Below are positions 20,768-29,836 of a DNA stretch of 64,000 nt, one piece after another. Location of the stretch: the NCBI GenBank assembly GCA_041395845.1, contig JAWKZS010000023.1, forward strand, positions 1 through 64,000, read 5' to 3'. The stretch's first letter is position 1; each line of letters begins with the position of its first letter. This DNA comes from Ch67 sp041395845. Lineage in GTDB: Bacteria > Pseudomonadota > Gammaproteobacteria > Pseudomonadales > Ketobacteraceae. The notes below the pieces were generated by a model. The model was given only the letters and a program-made list of their open reading frames with translations. It did no database searches and was not told the DNA's origin. The position numbers and the translations under genes are program-made.

Positions 20768-20999
20768 CGGTCATGTCTCCGTAATAATGGGATTCCCAGC
20801 GGGATTCACGTACAAATGCCCGCACCAGCGCCTGCCATTGTTCCGCGCCCAACGCTTCCGGCAACTGCGGAAAATGGCTTTCGAGCATCTGTACCGCACC
20901 GAGATACACCAGATGCCGATACAACCGCATGCCGCGCTCATCATAGCCATCCGGCACGGTGTCGGTGACACCCCTTACATAGTCGTGGAAGGCAACCAT
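20730..20999 (-). CDS. short DUF2063 protein (HvfC/BufC/MbnC-like, N-terminal domain only)
   Basis: An 89-residue protein with the DUF2063 N-terminal pattern (MRLYRHLVYLGAVQMLESHF, then FPQLPEALGAEQWQALVRAF and SRWESHYYGD). In bufferin and methanobactin systems this protein delivers the precursor peptide to the MNIO enzyme. Most family members have about 200-260 residues with a second domain; here the gene stops after the first. No leftover second domain is seen in any frame, because the DoxX gene begins within it. The start overlaps the DUF692 gene by 25 bp. Confidence 0.75.
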   Translation of the reverse strand: MVAFHDYVRGVTDTVPDGYDERGMRLYRHLVYLGAVQMLESHFPQLPEALGAEQWQALVRAFVRESRWESHYYGDMTDAFLVFLEQQSA

Positions 21000-21760
21000 T
21001 GCAGCTCCTGATTGATGGTATCCAGATCCGGTACATCGTTATCCCATTCCAGCAGGATCGGCAGGTTATGCTTCGCATTCAGCGTCTGTGCCATCTGGCG
21101 AGTAACGTTTTCGACGGGCTGACTGTGGGTGTCCACATACAGATCGAAGCGCGGGTCAAACTCATGACCAGCCACGTGCAGATAGGTCACCCGCGACAGA
21201 TCCACCCGCGCAATGAACGCAGGCAAATCCAGCAGCCCATGATTCTTGAAATTGACCTGGACGTTATTCAGATCCAGCAGAATATTGCAGTCGGCGTACT
21301 CGGCAACCGCGCTGAGAAAATCCGGCTCCGGCAGATCACCGATATTGGTATACCAGGTGGGATTTTCGATGGCGATGCGACAGCCCAGCACATCCTGCAC
21401 ATAACGGATCCGGTCCCCGACACGCTGCACTTCGGCAGCGGTAAAGGGAATCGGAAACAGGTCGTACAGCTGATGCGCATCACCGCTGGCCGCCAGATGA
21501 TCCGAGTAGTACACCACCCCCAGATCATCCATCAGTTCGCGAATGGCACGCAGGAAGCTGGCCTGGATTTCACCGCTGCCACCCAGATTCAGTGACACGC
21601 CATGCAGATGGACCGCGCGGCCCGATTGCAGCAACCGGTGCAGCGGCTCACGATCGCGCCGGATCCAGTTTTCCGGCACGACCTCAAAAAAATCAGCGTT
21701 GACGCGTGTCATGTCCCAATCGGACATTTCACGCCGGTAACCCAAACCAGCCATTGCCAT
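20975..21760 (-). CDS. MNIO (DUF692) multinuclear iron oxidative enzyme, BufB/HvfB-like
   Basis: A 261-residue TIM-barrel enzyme. The family's metal-binding motifs are all present: FFEVVPENW (Glu), HLHGVSLNLGG (His), YYSDHLA (Asp/His), IENPTWY (Glu), LLDLNNV (Asp/Asn), HVAGHEF (His), DTHSQP (Asp/His) and LLEWD (Glu). MNIO enzymes use two or three irons and O2 to change cysteines in peptides: MbnB makes oxazolone-thioamides and BufB/HvfB make oxazolone- or thiooxazole-type Cu-binding groups. The gene follows the Cys-rich precursor by 9 bp, so that peptide is its likely substrate. Confidence 0.9.
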   Translation of the reverse strand: MAMAGLGYRREMSDWDMTRVNADFFEVVPENWIRRDREPLHRLLQSGRAVHLHGVSLNLGGSGEIQASFLRAIRELMDDLGVVYYSDHLAASGDAHQLYDLFPIPFTAAEVQRVGDRIRYVQDVLGCRIAIENPTWYTNIGDLPEPDFLSAVAEYADCNILLDLNNVQVNFKNHGLLDLPAFIARVDLSRVTYLHVAGHEFDPRFDLYVDTHSQPVENVTRQMAQTLNAKHNLPILLEWDNDVPDLDTINQELQWLPSTTM

Positions 21761-21769
21761 TGCTCCCGG

Positions 21770-22048
21770 TTATTTCTTGCTGCAGGAAGCGTCTTTCTTC
21801 GAGCAGGAACCTTCTTTTTTGGAACAGGCTGCGTCTTTCTTCGAGCAGGCTGCGTCAGACTTGGAACAGGACGCCTCTTTCTTGGAACAGGCGCCATCCT
21901 TTTTGGAGCAGCTGGCATCTTTGGTGTCCGTGGCGGATTTCTTGCCGCAGGAACCGGCACCACACTTGCTGTCAGCGGCGTGGGCAGGCAGGGTAGCGGC
22001 GGAAGCAAGCACAGACAGGGCCAGTACGGCAGCAGAACGAATATTCAT
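21770..22048 (-). CDS. Cys-rich bufferin-type RiPP precursor with heptad repeats
   Basis: A 92-residue exported peptide. The signal peptide is residues 1-24 or 1-25 (ending PAHA/A). The mature part starts with a KCGAGSCG segment (Cys29, Cys34) that recalls the EGKCG motif of bufferins. Seven perfect heptads follow, each [DE]-x-[AS]-C-S-K-[KS], with Cys47, 54, 61, 68, 75, 82 and 89 exactly 7 residues apart. Cys is thus likely on one helical face or in repeated modification sites. SD GGAG lies just before ATG 22048. The first gene of the six-gene operon; 9 bp to the MNIO gene. The copper-buffering role is inferred from the family. Confidence 0.82.
   Translation of the reverse strand: MNIRSAAVLALSVLASAATLPAHAADSKCGAGSCGKKSATDTKDASCSKKDGACSKKEASCSKSDAACSKKDAACSKKEGSCSKKDASCSKK
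21776..21922 (-). repeat. seven 21-bp tandem repeats encoding the Cys heptads
   Basis: Seven 21-bp units, each giving [DE]x[AS]CSK[KS]. The units differ at several codons (tct/tcc, aaa/aag), so they are not recent identical copies, but slippage could still change their number. Confidence 0.75.
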
Positions 22049-22198
22049 GAAACTCTCCAGGGTTGTGGTTGATTGCGTGCAGTGCATCTGCACACCCTGG
22101 TAGTCGCAGCGGAGGGAGGAATCCTGACAGCTTTTTTCAAAAAAATTTTCAGCTAATAAAAATGGCGGGGAATTCAGGTACTTCGCGTTGGAAAAGAC
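22049..22198. other. promoter region of the bufferin-type operon
   Basis: This 150-bp region must hold the operon promoter. An A/T tract (22134-22151) and a palindrome-like AGCT...AGCT block sit near its distal end. On the minus strand a CTGTCAGGATTCC segment with CGACTACC about 15 bp downstream could be an ECF-type promoter, but no confirmed consensus supports it. Confidence 0.35.
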
Positions 22199-22222
22199 GC
22201 CGGCCTGCCGCTGCAGACCGGC
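22199..22222 (-). terminator. intrinsic terminator of the giant surface-protein gene
   Basis: On the minus strand GCCGGTCTGC pairs with GCAGGCCGGC around AGCG, with one G-U pair, followed by GTCTTTTCC. It sits 8 bp after the stop codon at 22231. Confidence 0.7.
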
Positions 22223-22230
22223 ACTACGGT

Positions 22231-25200
22231 TCAGAACAGGTCAGGCATTGGCGTAACAATGCCCAGGCTGAAGAAATCCAGATGGCTGTCGTCGACGTCA
22301 TAGCGCTCCACGCCAAGGCGCAGCCCCAGGGCGGGTGTAATGGCGTATTCAAGCGCAAGACCATAACCCAGATCGGTGCCATCACGATCGACGGACTCAC
22401 TGACACCGCCCAGACTGGCGGTCTGCTCGGACGACCAGGCAAACAGCCCCAGCCGACCCTGCAGTGACCAGTTGCCATGACGGTACAGCTGGTATGCATA
22501 ATGGGCGGTATAACCTTTGCCGGTCGCCGGCAGTTCACCGGTGACCGTATCGATGAAGGCAGCCTGGTTGGCGTTGAACAGGGCGCCTTCGATACGGACG
22601 TCGGCTTCCCCCAGATCCAGATAGCCGATTTCGATGGTGCCGCGTTCATGCACCTCGCCACCGACATAGAGCGACCAGCCGTCCCGCTCGGTATCGAACT
22701 GGGATGTCTGCAAACCATCCTGTACATCCGCCAGCGCACGGTTGAAGCTGCTTTGGGAATCGCTGCCCTGCACCTGGCCCAGACCGGTGCCCAGGTACCA
22801 GGCCTGGGCAGGTGAGGCAGCGGTCAGTGTCCAGCCACCCACCAGCAGCAGGCCAAAGGTCGCCAGTGGCACCCTGCGCAGCCGTGGTGCAGCAATCAGC
22901 ACCAGCAACATGCCCAGCAGCCAAAGATTGACCGCACCACCGCTGCTGCCTTTGCTGCGTCCGGTAACCGTCACTTCCTGCGCCAGCGCAAGACCAACAC
23001 CGCCGGGATCCACGATCGCCTGATTGCGCTCGCCGTCTGCATCGTTGGGGCCGCCATCTTCGATGGTCAGCTGCACACACCAGTGGCCTTCCGTCAGACC
23101 TGCGGTATAGGCACTGTCGCCGGGCGGCGGACAGTAGCCCTCGGCACCCGTAGCGGATGCGATCCGGTTGGCCGCATCTTCGACAAAATCCTGCCAGCCT
23201 GCCGCCGTCAGCTTGCGATAAACGGCATCTGCCGGGATGACAGCCAGCTGCGGAATCACCACGTTGACGGATTCACCAGCCACCGGAAGCGCATTCACCA
23301 CGAAGTCCACGATACCGCCATCGAAACGGAAGTAGCGATCCGGCGCCAGCCCCGCTGCGGTCAGGTCGCTGCTATCGATGCCGGCACCGCCTTTGACCAC
23401 CTGCAGCGCCACATCGCCCAGCCCGAGCCCCAGGCCCGGATCAGTTTCAATCAGGAATCGGATACCCTCGGCGCGGACTTCCTGCAGCGTGTTGGGCGCG
23501 GCAACCGCATCCAGGTAATCCGCAATGCCATCCTGATCGCTGTCACCGAAACCTTCGGTCAGGTCATCGATGCCATCAGCATCTTCATCGTCGATGCTGC
23601 TGAGTACCGGCAATTCCGCGATCACATTGATCAGCAGTTCGCTGGAACCGGTTGCGCTGCCATCGTTGGCCGTCACCGCAATGCGATACAGGCCGGGCGC
23701 CAGCGTCGAGGGATCAAAACTGTACTGGCTGGCGAGCATATCAAGATCTTCCAGCGCGTCATCCGCCTGCCAGGTCAGCGTGTGGGTATCACCCGGATTG
23801 GCATCCTGCACGGTTGCAGTCACCACCACATCACCTTCCAGCTGCCCGACCACCAGTGTGGTCAGACCGTTCTGCTGCACGCTCAACGCCACACTCGGTG
23901 CAACGTTGTCTTCATTGATACTGATTACATGCTGGCTCTGCACCGATGCCACCGCGTTCTCGGGCTCACCCATGGTCAGAATGATGGTTTCGATGTCTTC
24001 GGCCAGACCATCGGCGGTGACACTGAAACTGATCTCGCCCTGGGTGTCCGGATCATTGATGACGAGCGTCCCGCTCGCCAGTGTATGGTCGATACCGCTC
24101 TGGGCCGTGCCGCTCACACTATAGGGCACGCTGACCGGCCAGTTGGGCGCCGGACCATTGAGAATGACCTGCACCGTCACCGAGGCGCCTTCGGCAACCT
24201 GCTGATTCTTGCTGAACGACACCAGCGGATTTACGCTGACCAGCTGCGTGGCCGTGCCTACGTTCCCCGCCGCATCGGTTGCCGTCCAGGTGACTACATG
24301 ATTGCCGGGACTGAAATGACTGGGTGCATCGGACGTGGCCACCACGTCACCATCCAGCCCATCCGACGCGGTTGCGACACCGACGGACACAGCAGTGAAC
24401 AGGCCTTCGGCATCCACCAGGATGTCGGCGGGTGGCGTGATCACCGGTGCATAGTCATCCGCATTCGGATTGCTACCGGCAAGGAACTCGTCCAGATTCG
24501 AAGCACCGTCGCCATCGCTGTCGGTCGCAGCATCGGATGGATTACGTGGATCCAGCCCGTTTTCCGTTTCGAAGTCGTTGCTCATGCCGTCGCCGTCGAT
24601 ATCGGTATCCACATCATCGCCGATGCCATCGCCGTCCAGATCACCCACCACCACAATACTGAACGTTGCCAGATTGACGGTGGTGGTACCGTCGCTGACA
24701 CCAATGACGATGTTCGCCGCAGTGCCGATGTTGGCAAACGCCGGTGTTCCGCTGAGCGCACCCGTGCTCGATGAGAAGGTTGCCCACGATGGACGGTTGG
24801 TAATAACGAAGGTAAGAACGTCACCGACATCCACATCCGATGCCGTTGGCGTAAAGCTGTAGGCGACGCCTTCCACCGCTGCGGTCGCGGGCGTTCCGCT
24901 GATGACCGGCGCATCGTTGGTGTTCACTACCGTCAGACTGAATGCCGGCAGCGAAGTCGATGCACTGGCACTGTCCGTCACCGTGATCACGATATTGCTG
25001 GTGACACCCACATGCTCGTTGGCAGGCGTACCACTGAGTTCACCGGTGTTGGTATTGAAGCTGGCCCAGGCCGGCATGTTAGTGATGCTGTACGTCAACG
25101 TGTCACCGGAATCTGCATCCGCGCCCAGCGCCACAAAGCTGTAGGCCGAATCTTCATTCACGCTGGTTGCCGGTGTACCCGTTATGGTGGGTACATCGTT

Positions 25201-28200
25201 GACGTTGTTGACGGTCACCATCAGCGCTGTACTGGTGCTGTTGCCGGCCAGATCCGTTGACTGCACCGTGATGCCGTGACTGGCACTGTCTTCAAAGTTG
25301 AGCAGCGCACCGTCGACGACCGTCACTGCGCCACTGGCGGCGTTGATGGCAAACCGACCCCCCGCATCGTCAGTCAACACAAACGCGGATGCGCCAGTGG
25401 AGGTCACGGTGCCAACTGCCGTGCCATCCGCAACATTTTCATTGACCGCGAGTGTTGCCGTCGCGGTTGCCGGCACCGTGGTATCTACCGTCACTGCCAG
25501 CGCTGCCGATGCCGCCGAACTGTTGCCGACATTGTCGGTCGCGATCACCGTCAGGTTATGAGCGCCCTCTGCCAGAACACTGGCCGTAATGCTCCAGTTG
25601 CCACTGCCGTCCGCCGACGTACTGCCCACCGCTCCATCCAGCGAACTGGTCAGGGTGACCGTGCTGTTGGCTTCGGCGCTGCCGGTCAGCGTGGGGGTGG
25701 TGTCGTTGGTCGTGTTATCCGTATCGGAGCTGCCGGAATCCGACGCCGCACTCAGATCCGGTGCGGACGGCGTCGCCGGCGCGTTGCTGTCAACGGTAAT
25801 GCTCAATGCTGCCGACGCTGATGACACATTGCCAGCGCTGTCCGTCGCCGTTGCGGTGATGTTATGGGACCCGTCTGCCAACGTAGTGGCCGTGACGCTC
25901 CAGTTGCCGCTGCCATCCGCCGTTGCACTGCCCACCGTGCCTGCCACTGAACTGGTCACAGTAACCGTGCTGTTGGCTTCGGCGGTGCCGGTAAACGTCG
26001 GCGTGGTATCGCTGGTGATGTTGTCCGTGTCCGATTCACCGGTATCCGATCCGGCCGCCAGATCCGGCGCCGACGGCGCTGTCGGGCTGCTGGTATCGAT
26101 TGAAATCGCCAGGCCCGCCGACGCAGCGGAGACATTGCCAGCAGCATCAGTGGCTGTGATCGTCATCGTGTGCGCGCCATCACTCAGCGTAGAAGCCGTG
26201 ATGCTCCAGTTACCGCTGCCGTCTGCCGTTGCACTACCCGCCGTACCCGCCACCGAACTGCCCAGCGTGACGGTGCTGCCCGCTTCTGCCGTTCCCGTAA
26301 ACGTGGGCGTGTTGTCGTTGGTGACATTATCAGTATTGGAACTGCCGGAATCCGACCCGCTCACCAGATCCGGCGCTGCCGGTGTGGCAGGTACCGACGC
26401 GTCGATCACCACGGCCAGCGCCGAGGACGCGCTGGACACGTTGCCTGCCGCGTCGGTGGCTGTCGCAGTGATGGTGTGAGTGGTTTCACCGAGCAAGCCA
26501 GCCGTGAATGACCAGTTGCCACTGCCATCCGCCGTGGTGGTACCCAGCGTTCCACTCACCGAACTGATCACAGTCACCGTGCTGTTGGCTTCGGCGGTGC
26601 CAGTCAACGTCGGCGTGGTATCGCTGGTGACGTTGTCGGTAGAAGAACTGCCGGTGTCGGACGCGGCTGAAAGATCCGGGGCCGACGGCGCAGCAGGTGC
26701 CGTCGTATCGATGGTGATCGACAGTCCGGCAGATGCTGCGGAGGTATTGTTGGCCGCGTCAGTGGCGGTTGCAGTGATGGTGTGACTGCCTGCACTCAGG
26801 GTGCTGGTGGTCACGCTCCAGTTACCGCTGCCATCCACCGTGGTGCTGCCAACCGTACCATTCACTGAACTGGTCAGCACCAACGTGCTGTTGGCTTCGG
26901 CGGTACCGGTAATGGTGGGCGTGTTATCGCTGGTGATATTGTCGGTGTTTGATGAACCAGTATCCGACGCAGTTGCCAGATCCGGTGTCGATGGTGCATC
27001 CGGCGGTGTGGTATCCACCAGCACCGTAATCTGGCTGCTGTCCGCCGTTGTCAGCGCGCCGGAAGAAGCGCGCAGATTGAAGGTTTCATTGCTGGAACCT
27101 GCTGCGGTGTAGGTGGCCGTCAACCCGGTGAAGGTAACAGTGCCGGTCGTTGGCGTCCGCGTCACGGTTGCCGCATTGCCGTCGGTGTCACTGGTACCTG
27201 TCAGCGCCGCACTTCCGGCACCGTTGGCTTCACTCAGCGTGATGCTGGTGCCGTATCCCGTATCGGTGGTGCCATTGGCATCCACTGCACGCACAACAGG
27301 CACCGTTGTAAAAGCGGTGCTCACAGCGTTATTGAGGGTGGTCGGCACCGGCTGGGTTGAGAATACCAGCCGCGTTGCAACGACATCCGACGTCACCGTG
27401 TTGGCATCTACCGTCGCCAGATTGGAACCGACACCGTCCTGATCATTGGCCGTCAGGGTGAAGCTTTGCTGATCCGCCGATGCTGTATAGGTCATGCCAC
27501 TGAAGGTTGCAACGCCGGCAACGGCAACAGCCGTGTTGTTGGACAACGTACCAGCGCTACCTTCGGTGATGGTTACGGTTTCAGTAAAGTCGGTATCCAC
27601 GTTGCCAAAGGCATCACGGGCACTGACCACCGGCTGCACGGTGAGCGCTACGCCGGAAACCGAACCCGCCGGCTGGGTGGTGAACGCCAGCGACGTTGCT
27701 ACCACACTGATCGCCGTGCCAGTACCGTTGGTAACGGCACTGGTGGTGCCCATGCGAGTGCCTGTCACGGTCAGATCGGTATCGCCATCCACCGACAGGA
27801 TGTAGGTGAGCCCTTCGGTGAGGCCGGTGTTGTTATTGAAATACGCGTTGATGGTGTAGGTTTCACTGCCGCCATTGGCAATGGAAATGCTCAGCCCGGA
27901 AAACGTGATGGTGTCGGATCCCGCGCTGTAGCTGCCGGTCACGTTGGACGCATCAGGTCCGTTGAGGCGCCAGGTCACCTGGCTGCGCTGGGTATCGCTT
28001 GCGGTACCCGACACGTGCACCACAATCTGGCTGACGGCCATGGCAATCGCGTCCGCCGTGCCGCCATCGCTCAGCGTGAAATCGAAAATGCTGACCGCCT
28101 CGCCTACCGTATCCACTGTGGTACCCAGCGCCACCGGTTCACTCACCCCGCTGCCGGCGGTCAGGCTGCCATCGCTATCCAGTGCGGTGACCACAACCGA

Positions 28201-29622
28201 GTTGTCGTAATTCACCGAGGTACCGCCATCACCATCGTTGACCGTGATGCGGACAGTGCGGGTATTGGCCGTCAGTGTGCCTGTTTCGGCATTCCGATAG
28301 GTGATAGCGTTGATCAGTGATGCCACCCTTGCGGTGGTCGCATTGGCATTCAGATTCACCACCAGATTGGTGCCGGTGGCAATATTGTTGGCCAATGTAC
28401 CAACGACCGTACCGCTGACACTGACGTTGCTGCCGGCCGTCAATCCTGCCAGCGCAACAACGCCACTGGTGTCAAAACTCAGCACATCCTCAAGCACCGC
28501 CGCATTGGCCACGACTGACACGGTCAGATTGCCGCCACTGAAATCCGCCGAATCGACATCCGTTACCGTTGCCGTCCCCGCTGCCAGCAATCGCTGCGCA
28601 CTCTGCCCCTGCTGGTAATTGATGGAATAACCGTTGGCATTGCTCAGGGTGGGCACATCATTCACCGCCGTGACATTCAGGGTGGTGGAACCGGCGGTGC
28701 CATTCACCGTGCCATCATTGGGCGTCAGCGTCAGTGTGGCGGATGTGGTCGAATTCGACGCGGTGGTGTACTGGATATTGGCAGTATCCAGATAGGTATT
28801 GATACTCGCCGCAGTACCCGCCAAGGTCATGCTCGCTGTACCGGAACCGCCGATCGTGACGCCGCTGATCAAGCCGTTACCATCGGTAGAGGCGATGGTG
28901 CCAGCACTGACGCCCAGCGTCAGTGTAATGTTGTCTCCATTGGAGTCTGCGACGGTAACCGCTGACAGATTCACCGGTGTCGCCACATCCTCGGTGACCG
29001 TCGCACTGGCCGGCGCCCCGGTGATGGTGGGCGCGGCGTTGGCGATGGTGAACACCAGGTTATCGATAAAGAAATCAACAGCCGTATCGGCGGTAATTAC
29101 CAGTTGTGTTATGCCCAATAAGCTCCGAGAAACATCGACACCGTAAACTCCCGGCACCGAGAAGGAGGTAGGCGAACCCACGTCTGGCGTAAATGTCCAC
29201 AACGCCACTGGGGCATTTGGGTTAGTGGCGGCAGCGTCTGCAGCCCGCATTTGCGATATATCGACCGGCACCGAAAATGACAAAGTCAACGATCCGGTGG
29301 TACTAAGTGAGTCGTCAGCGATCAGGACGTTTCCAGAGGTGCCTCCAGCTCCTCCTGCGTTCAAGACAGACACAGTGCCGGAGGTTGCACTGGAAGTAGC
29401 AGTCAACGTCACACCACTGACGGTAGTCGTGACCGACGCGCCATTATCCGTCGCGCTGGTGAAATCAAACGTCGCCGCCAGCAACGGATTGCACAGCAAC
29501 CCCAGCAAAGCAGCCATTGCCCAGCGAATAGCCCCTGAGGCTGTTCGTGATGGACGGAGTGAGAGTTCAAGTGGGTGGGTAACGGATGCCGGGGACTGCG
29601 AAACGGGCATGGGGGACAGCAT
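22231..29622 (-). CDS. giant Ig-repeat surface protein with internal sorting-like segment and C-terminal beta-barrel
   Basis: A 2463-residue protein. A signal peptide lies at about 30-50 (AMAALLGLLCNPLLAA). Then come cadherin/VCBS-like and filamin-like repeats (to about 865) and five 102-residue Ig-like repeats (about 868-1378, e.g. DTTAPAAPSAPDLSAASDTG). Two putative-Ig (He_PIG-type) domains, TSP3 calcium repeats (about 1657-1700, DLDGDGIGDDVDTDIDGDG), an HYR domain (about 1725-1795) and a Calx-beta domain (about 1800-1905) follow. A choice-of-anchor-U-like domain (about 2050-2190) precedes a Gly/Ser-hydrophobic-Arg segment (about 2222-2250, KGSSGGAVNLWLLGMLLVLI). After an AQA site a barrel of about 190 residues ends in F. 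It is probably an adhesin; the last part is unusual. SD AAGGA precedes ATG 29622. Confidence 0.85.
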   Translation of the reverse strand: MLSPMPVSQSPASVTHPLELSLRPSRTASGAIRWAMAALLGLLCNPLLAATFDFTSATDNGASVTTTVSGVTLTATSSATSGTVSVLNAGGAGGTSGNVLIADDSLSTTGSLTLSFSVPVDISQMRAADAAATNPNAPVALWTFTPDVGSPTSFSVPGVYGVDVSRSLLGITQLVITADTAVDFFIDNLVFTIANAAPTITGAPASATVTEDVATPVNLSAVTVADSNGDNITLTLGVSAGTIASTDGNGLISGVTIGGSGTASMTLAGTAASINTYLDTANIQYTTASNSTTSATLTLTPNDGTVNGTAGSTTLNVTAVNDVPTLSNANGYSINYQQGQSAQRLLAAGTATVTDVDSADFSGGNLTVSVVANAAVLEDVLSFDTSGVVALAGLTAGSNVSVSGTVVGTLANNIATGTNLVVNLNANATTARVASLINAITYRNAETGTLTANTRTVRITVNDGDGGTSVNYDNSVVVTALDSDGSLTAGSGVSEPVALGTTVDTVGEAVSIFDFTLSDGGTADAIAMAVSQIVVHVSGTASDTQRSQVTWRLNGPDASNVTGSYSAGSDTITFSGLSISIANGGSETYTINAYFNNNTGLTEGLTYILSVDGDTDLTVTGTRMGTTSAVTNGTGTAISVVATSLAFTTQPAGSVSGVALTVQPVVSARDAFGNVDTDFTETVTITEGSAGTLSNNTAVAVAGVATFSGMTYTASADQQSFTLTANDQDGVGSNLATVDANTVTSDVVATRLVFSTQPVPTTLNNAVSTAFTTVPVVRAVDANGTTDTGYGTSITLSEANGAGSAALTGTSDTDGNAATVTRTPTTGTVTFTGLTATYTAAGSSNETFNLRASSGALTTADSSQITVLVDTTPPDAPSTPDLATASDTGSSNTDNITSDNTPTITGTAEANSTLVLTSSVNGTVGSTTVDGSGNWSVTTSTLSAGSHTITATATDAANNTSAASAGLSITIDTTAPAAPSAPDLSAASDTGSSSTDNVTSDTTPTLTGTAEANSTVTVISSVSGTLGTTTADGSGNWSFTAGLLGETTHTITATATDAAGNVSSASSALAVVIDASVPATPAAPDLVSGSDSGSSNTDNVTNDNTPTFTGTAEAGSTVTLGSSVAGTAGSATADGSGNWSITASTLSDGAHTMTITATDAAGNVSAASAGLAISIDTSSPTAPSAPDLAAGSDTGESDTDNITSDTTPTFTGTAEANSTVTVTSSVAGTVGSATADGSGNWSVTATTLADGSHNITATATDSAGNVSSASAALSITVDSNAPATPSAPDLSAASDSGSSDTDNTTNDTTPTLTGSAEANSTVTLTSSLDGAVGSTSADGSGNWSITASVLAEGAHNLTVIATDNVGNSSAASAALAVTVDTTVPATATATLAVNENVADGTAVGTVTSTGASAFVLTDDAGGRFAINAASGAVTVVDGALLNFEDSASHGITVQSTDLAGNSTSTALMVTVNNVNDVPTITGTPATSVNEDSAYSFVALGADADSGDTLTYSITNMPAWASFNTNTGELSGTPANEHVGVTSNIVITVTDSASASTSLPAFSLTVVNTNDAPVISGTPATAAVEGVAYSFTPTASDVDVGDVLTFVITNRPSWATFSSSTGALSGTPAFANIGTAANIVIGVSDGTTTVNLATFSIVVVGDLDGDGIGDDVDTDIDGDGMSNDFETENGLDPRNPSDAATDSDGDGASNLDEFLAGSNPNADDYAPVITPPADILVDAEGLFTAVSVGVATASDGLDGDVVATSDAPSHFSPGNHVVTWTATDAAGNVGTATQLVSVNPLVSFSKNQQVAEGASVTVQVILNGPAPNWPVSVPYSVSGTAQSGIDHTLASGTLVINDPDTQGEISFSVTADGLAEDIETIILTMGEPENAVASVQSQHVISINEDNVAPSVALSVQQNGLTTLVVGQLEGDVVVTATVQDANPGDTHTLTWQADDALEDLDMLASQYSFDPSTLAPGLYRIAVTANDGSATGSSELLINVIAELPVLSSIDDEDADGIDDLTEGFGDSDQDGIADYLDAVAAPNTLQEVRAEGIRFLIETDPGLGLGLGDVALQVVKGGAGIDSSDLTAAGLAPDRYFRFDGGIVDFVVNALPVAGESVNVVIPQLAVIPADAVYRKLTAAGWQDFVEDAANRIASATGAEGYCPPPGDSAYTAGLTEGHWCVQLTIEDGGPNDADGERNQAIVDPGGVGLALAQEVTVTGRSKGSSGGAVNLWLLGMLLVLIAAPRLRRVPLATFGLLLVGGWTLTAASPAQAWYLGTGLGQVQGSDSQSSFNRALADVQDGLQTSQFDTERDGWSLYVGGEVHERGTIEIGYLDLGEADVRIEGALFNANQAAFIDTVTGELPATGKGYTAHYAYQLYRHGNWSLQGRLGLFAWSSEQTASLGGVSESVDRDGTDLGYGLALEYAITPALGLRLGVERYDVDDSHLDFFSLGIVTPMPDLF
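25490..27019 (-). repeat. five tandem 306-bp repeats (Ig-like domains)
   Basis: Five about 102-codon units in the giant gene, each starting near D-[TAS]-[TSN]-x-P-x-x-P-[SA]-[TA]-PDL and containing GTAEANST[VL] and DGSGNWS. They are clear repeats at DNA level (for example gtgctgttggcttcggc recurs at about 305-bp intervals) and a likely source of length variation and of short-read assembly collapse. Confidence 0.8.
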
Positions 29623-29836
29623 TGAAAGTCCTTTCTGGCGTGAACGGGGAAAGATGCCAACGGGCGCCGCGCCAGATGTTCAACCACTCGAGTTACCAAA
29701 AGCCGTGGCAGGACATGCACTTGGGAGAGAGATCTCAGGCGGCCTGTCAGACAGGCCATGGACACACCGGGCGTCCGTAAACTCTAGTAGACCGATTGAA
29801 TTTTCGCCAAGCCGGAACCGGCCGCAAAAGCGGTGC
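29623..29836. other. intergenic region between surface-protein and GreA/B-like genes
   Basis: 214 bp with no gene. It holds GGCCTGT-CAG-ACAGGCC (29741-29757), a 7-bp inverted repeat that may end transcription from the GreA/B-like gene or be an operator for the giant gene. No recognised riboswitch motif was seen. Confidence 0.4.

Noticed and set aside
21776..21922. CRISPR-like array in the 21-bp repeats
   Set aside because: The units are contiguous without spacers and encode a translated heptad repeat with a signal peptide and SD.
22100..22131. ECF promoter (CTGTCAGG...CGACTA) for the bufferin-type operon
   Set aside because: Plausible position, but I have no reliable consensus for this ECF group, so it is only mentioned in the intergenic entry.
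23083..24774. 563-codon plus-strand frame inside the giant surface gene
   Set aside because: It is antisense to strong domain matches (TSP3, HYR, Calx-beta) and has no recognisable motif or SD.
29640..29800. Possible c-di-GMP riboswitch upstream of the giant gene
   Set aside because: The conserved CACAGGGCAAACC core is absent on both strands.
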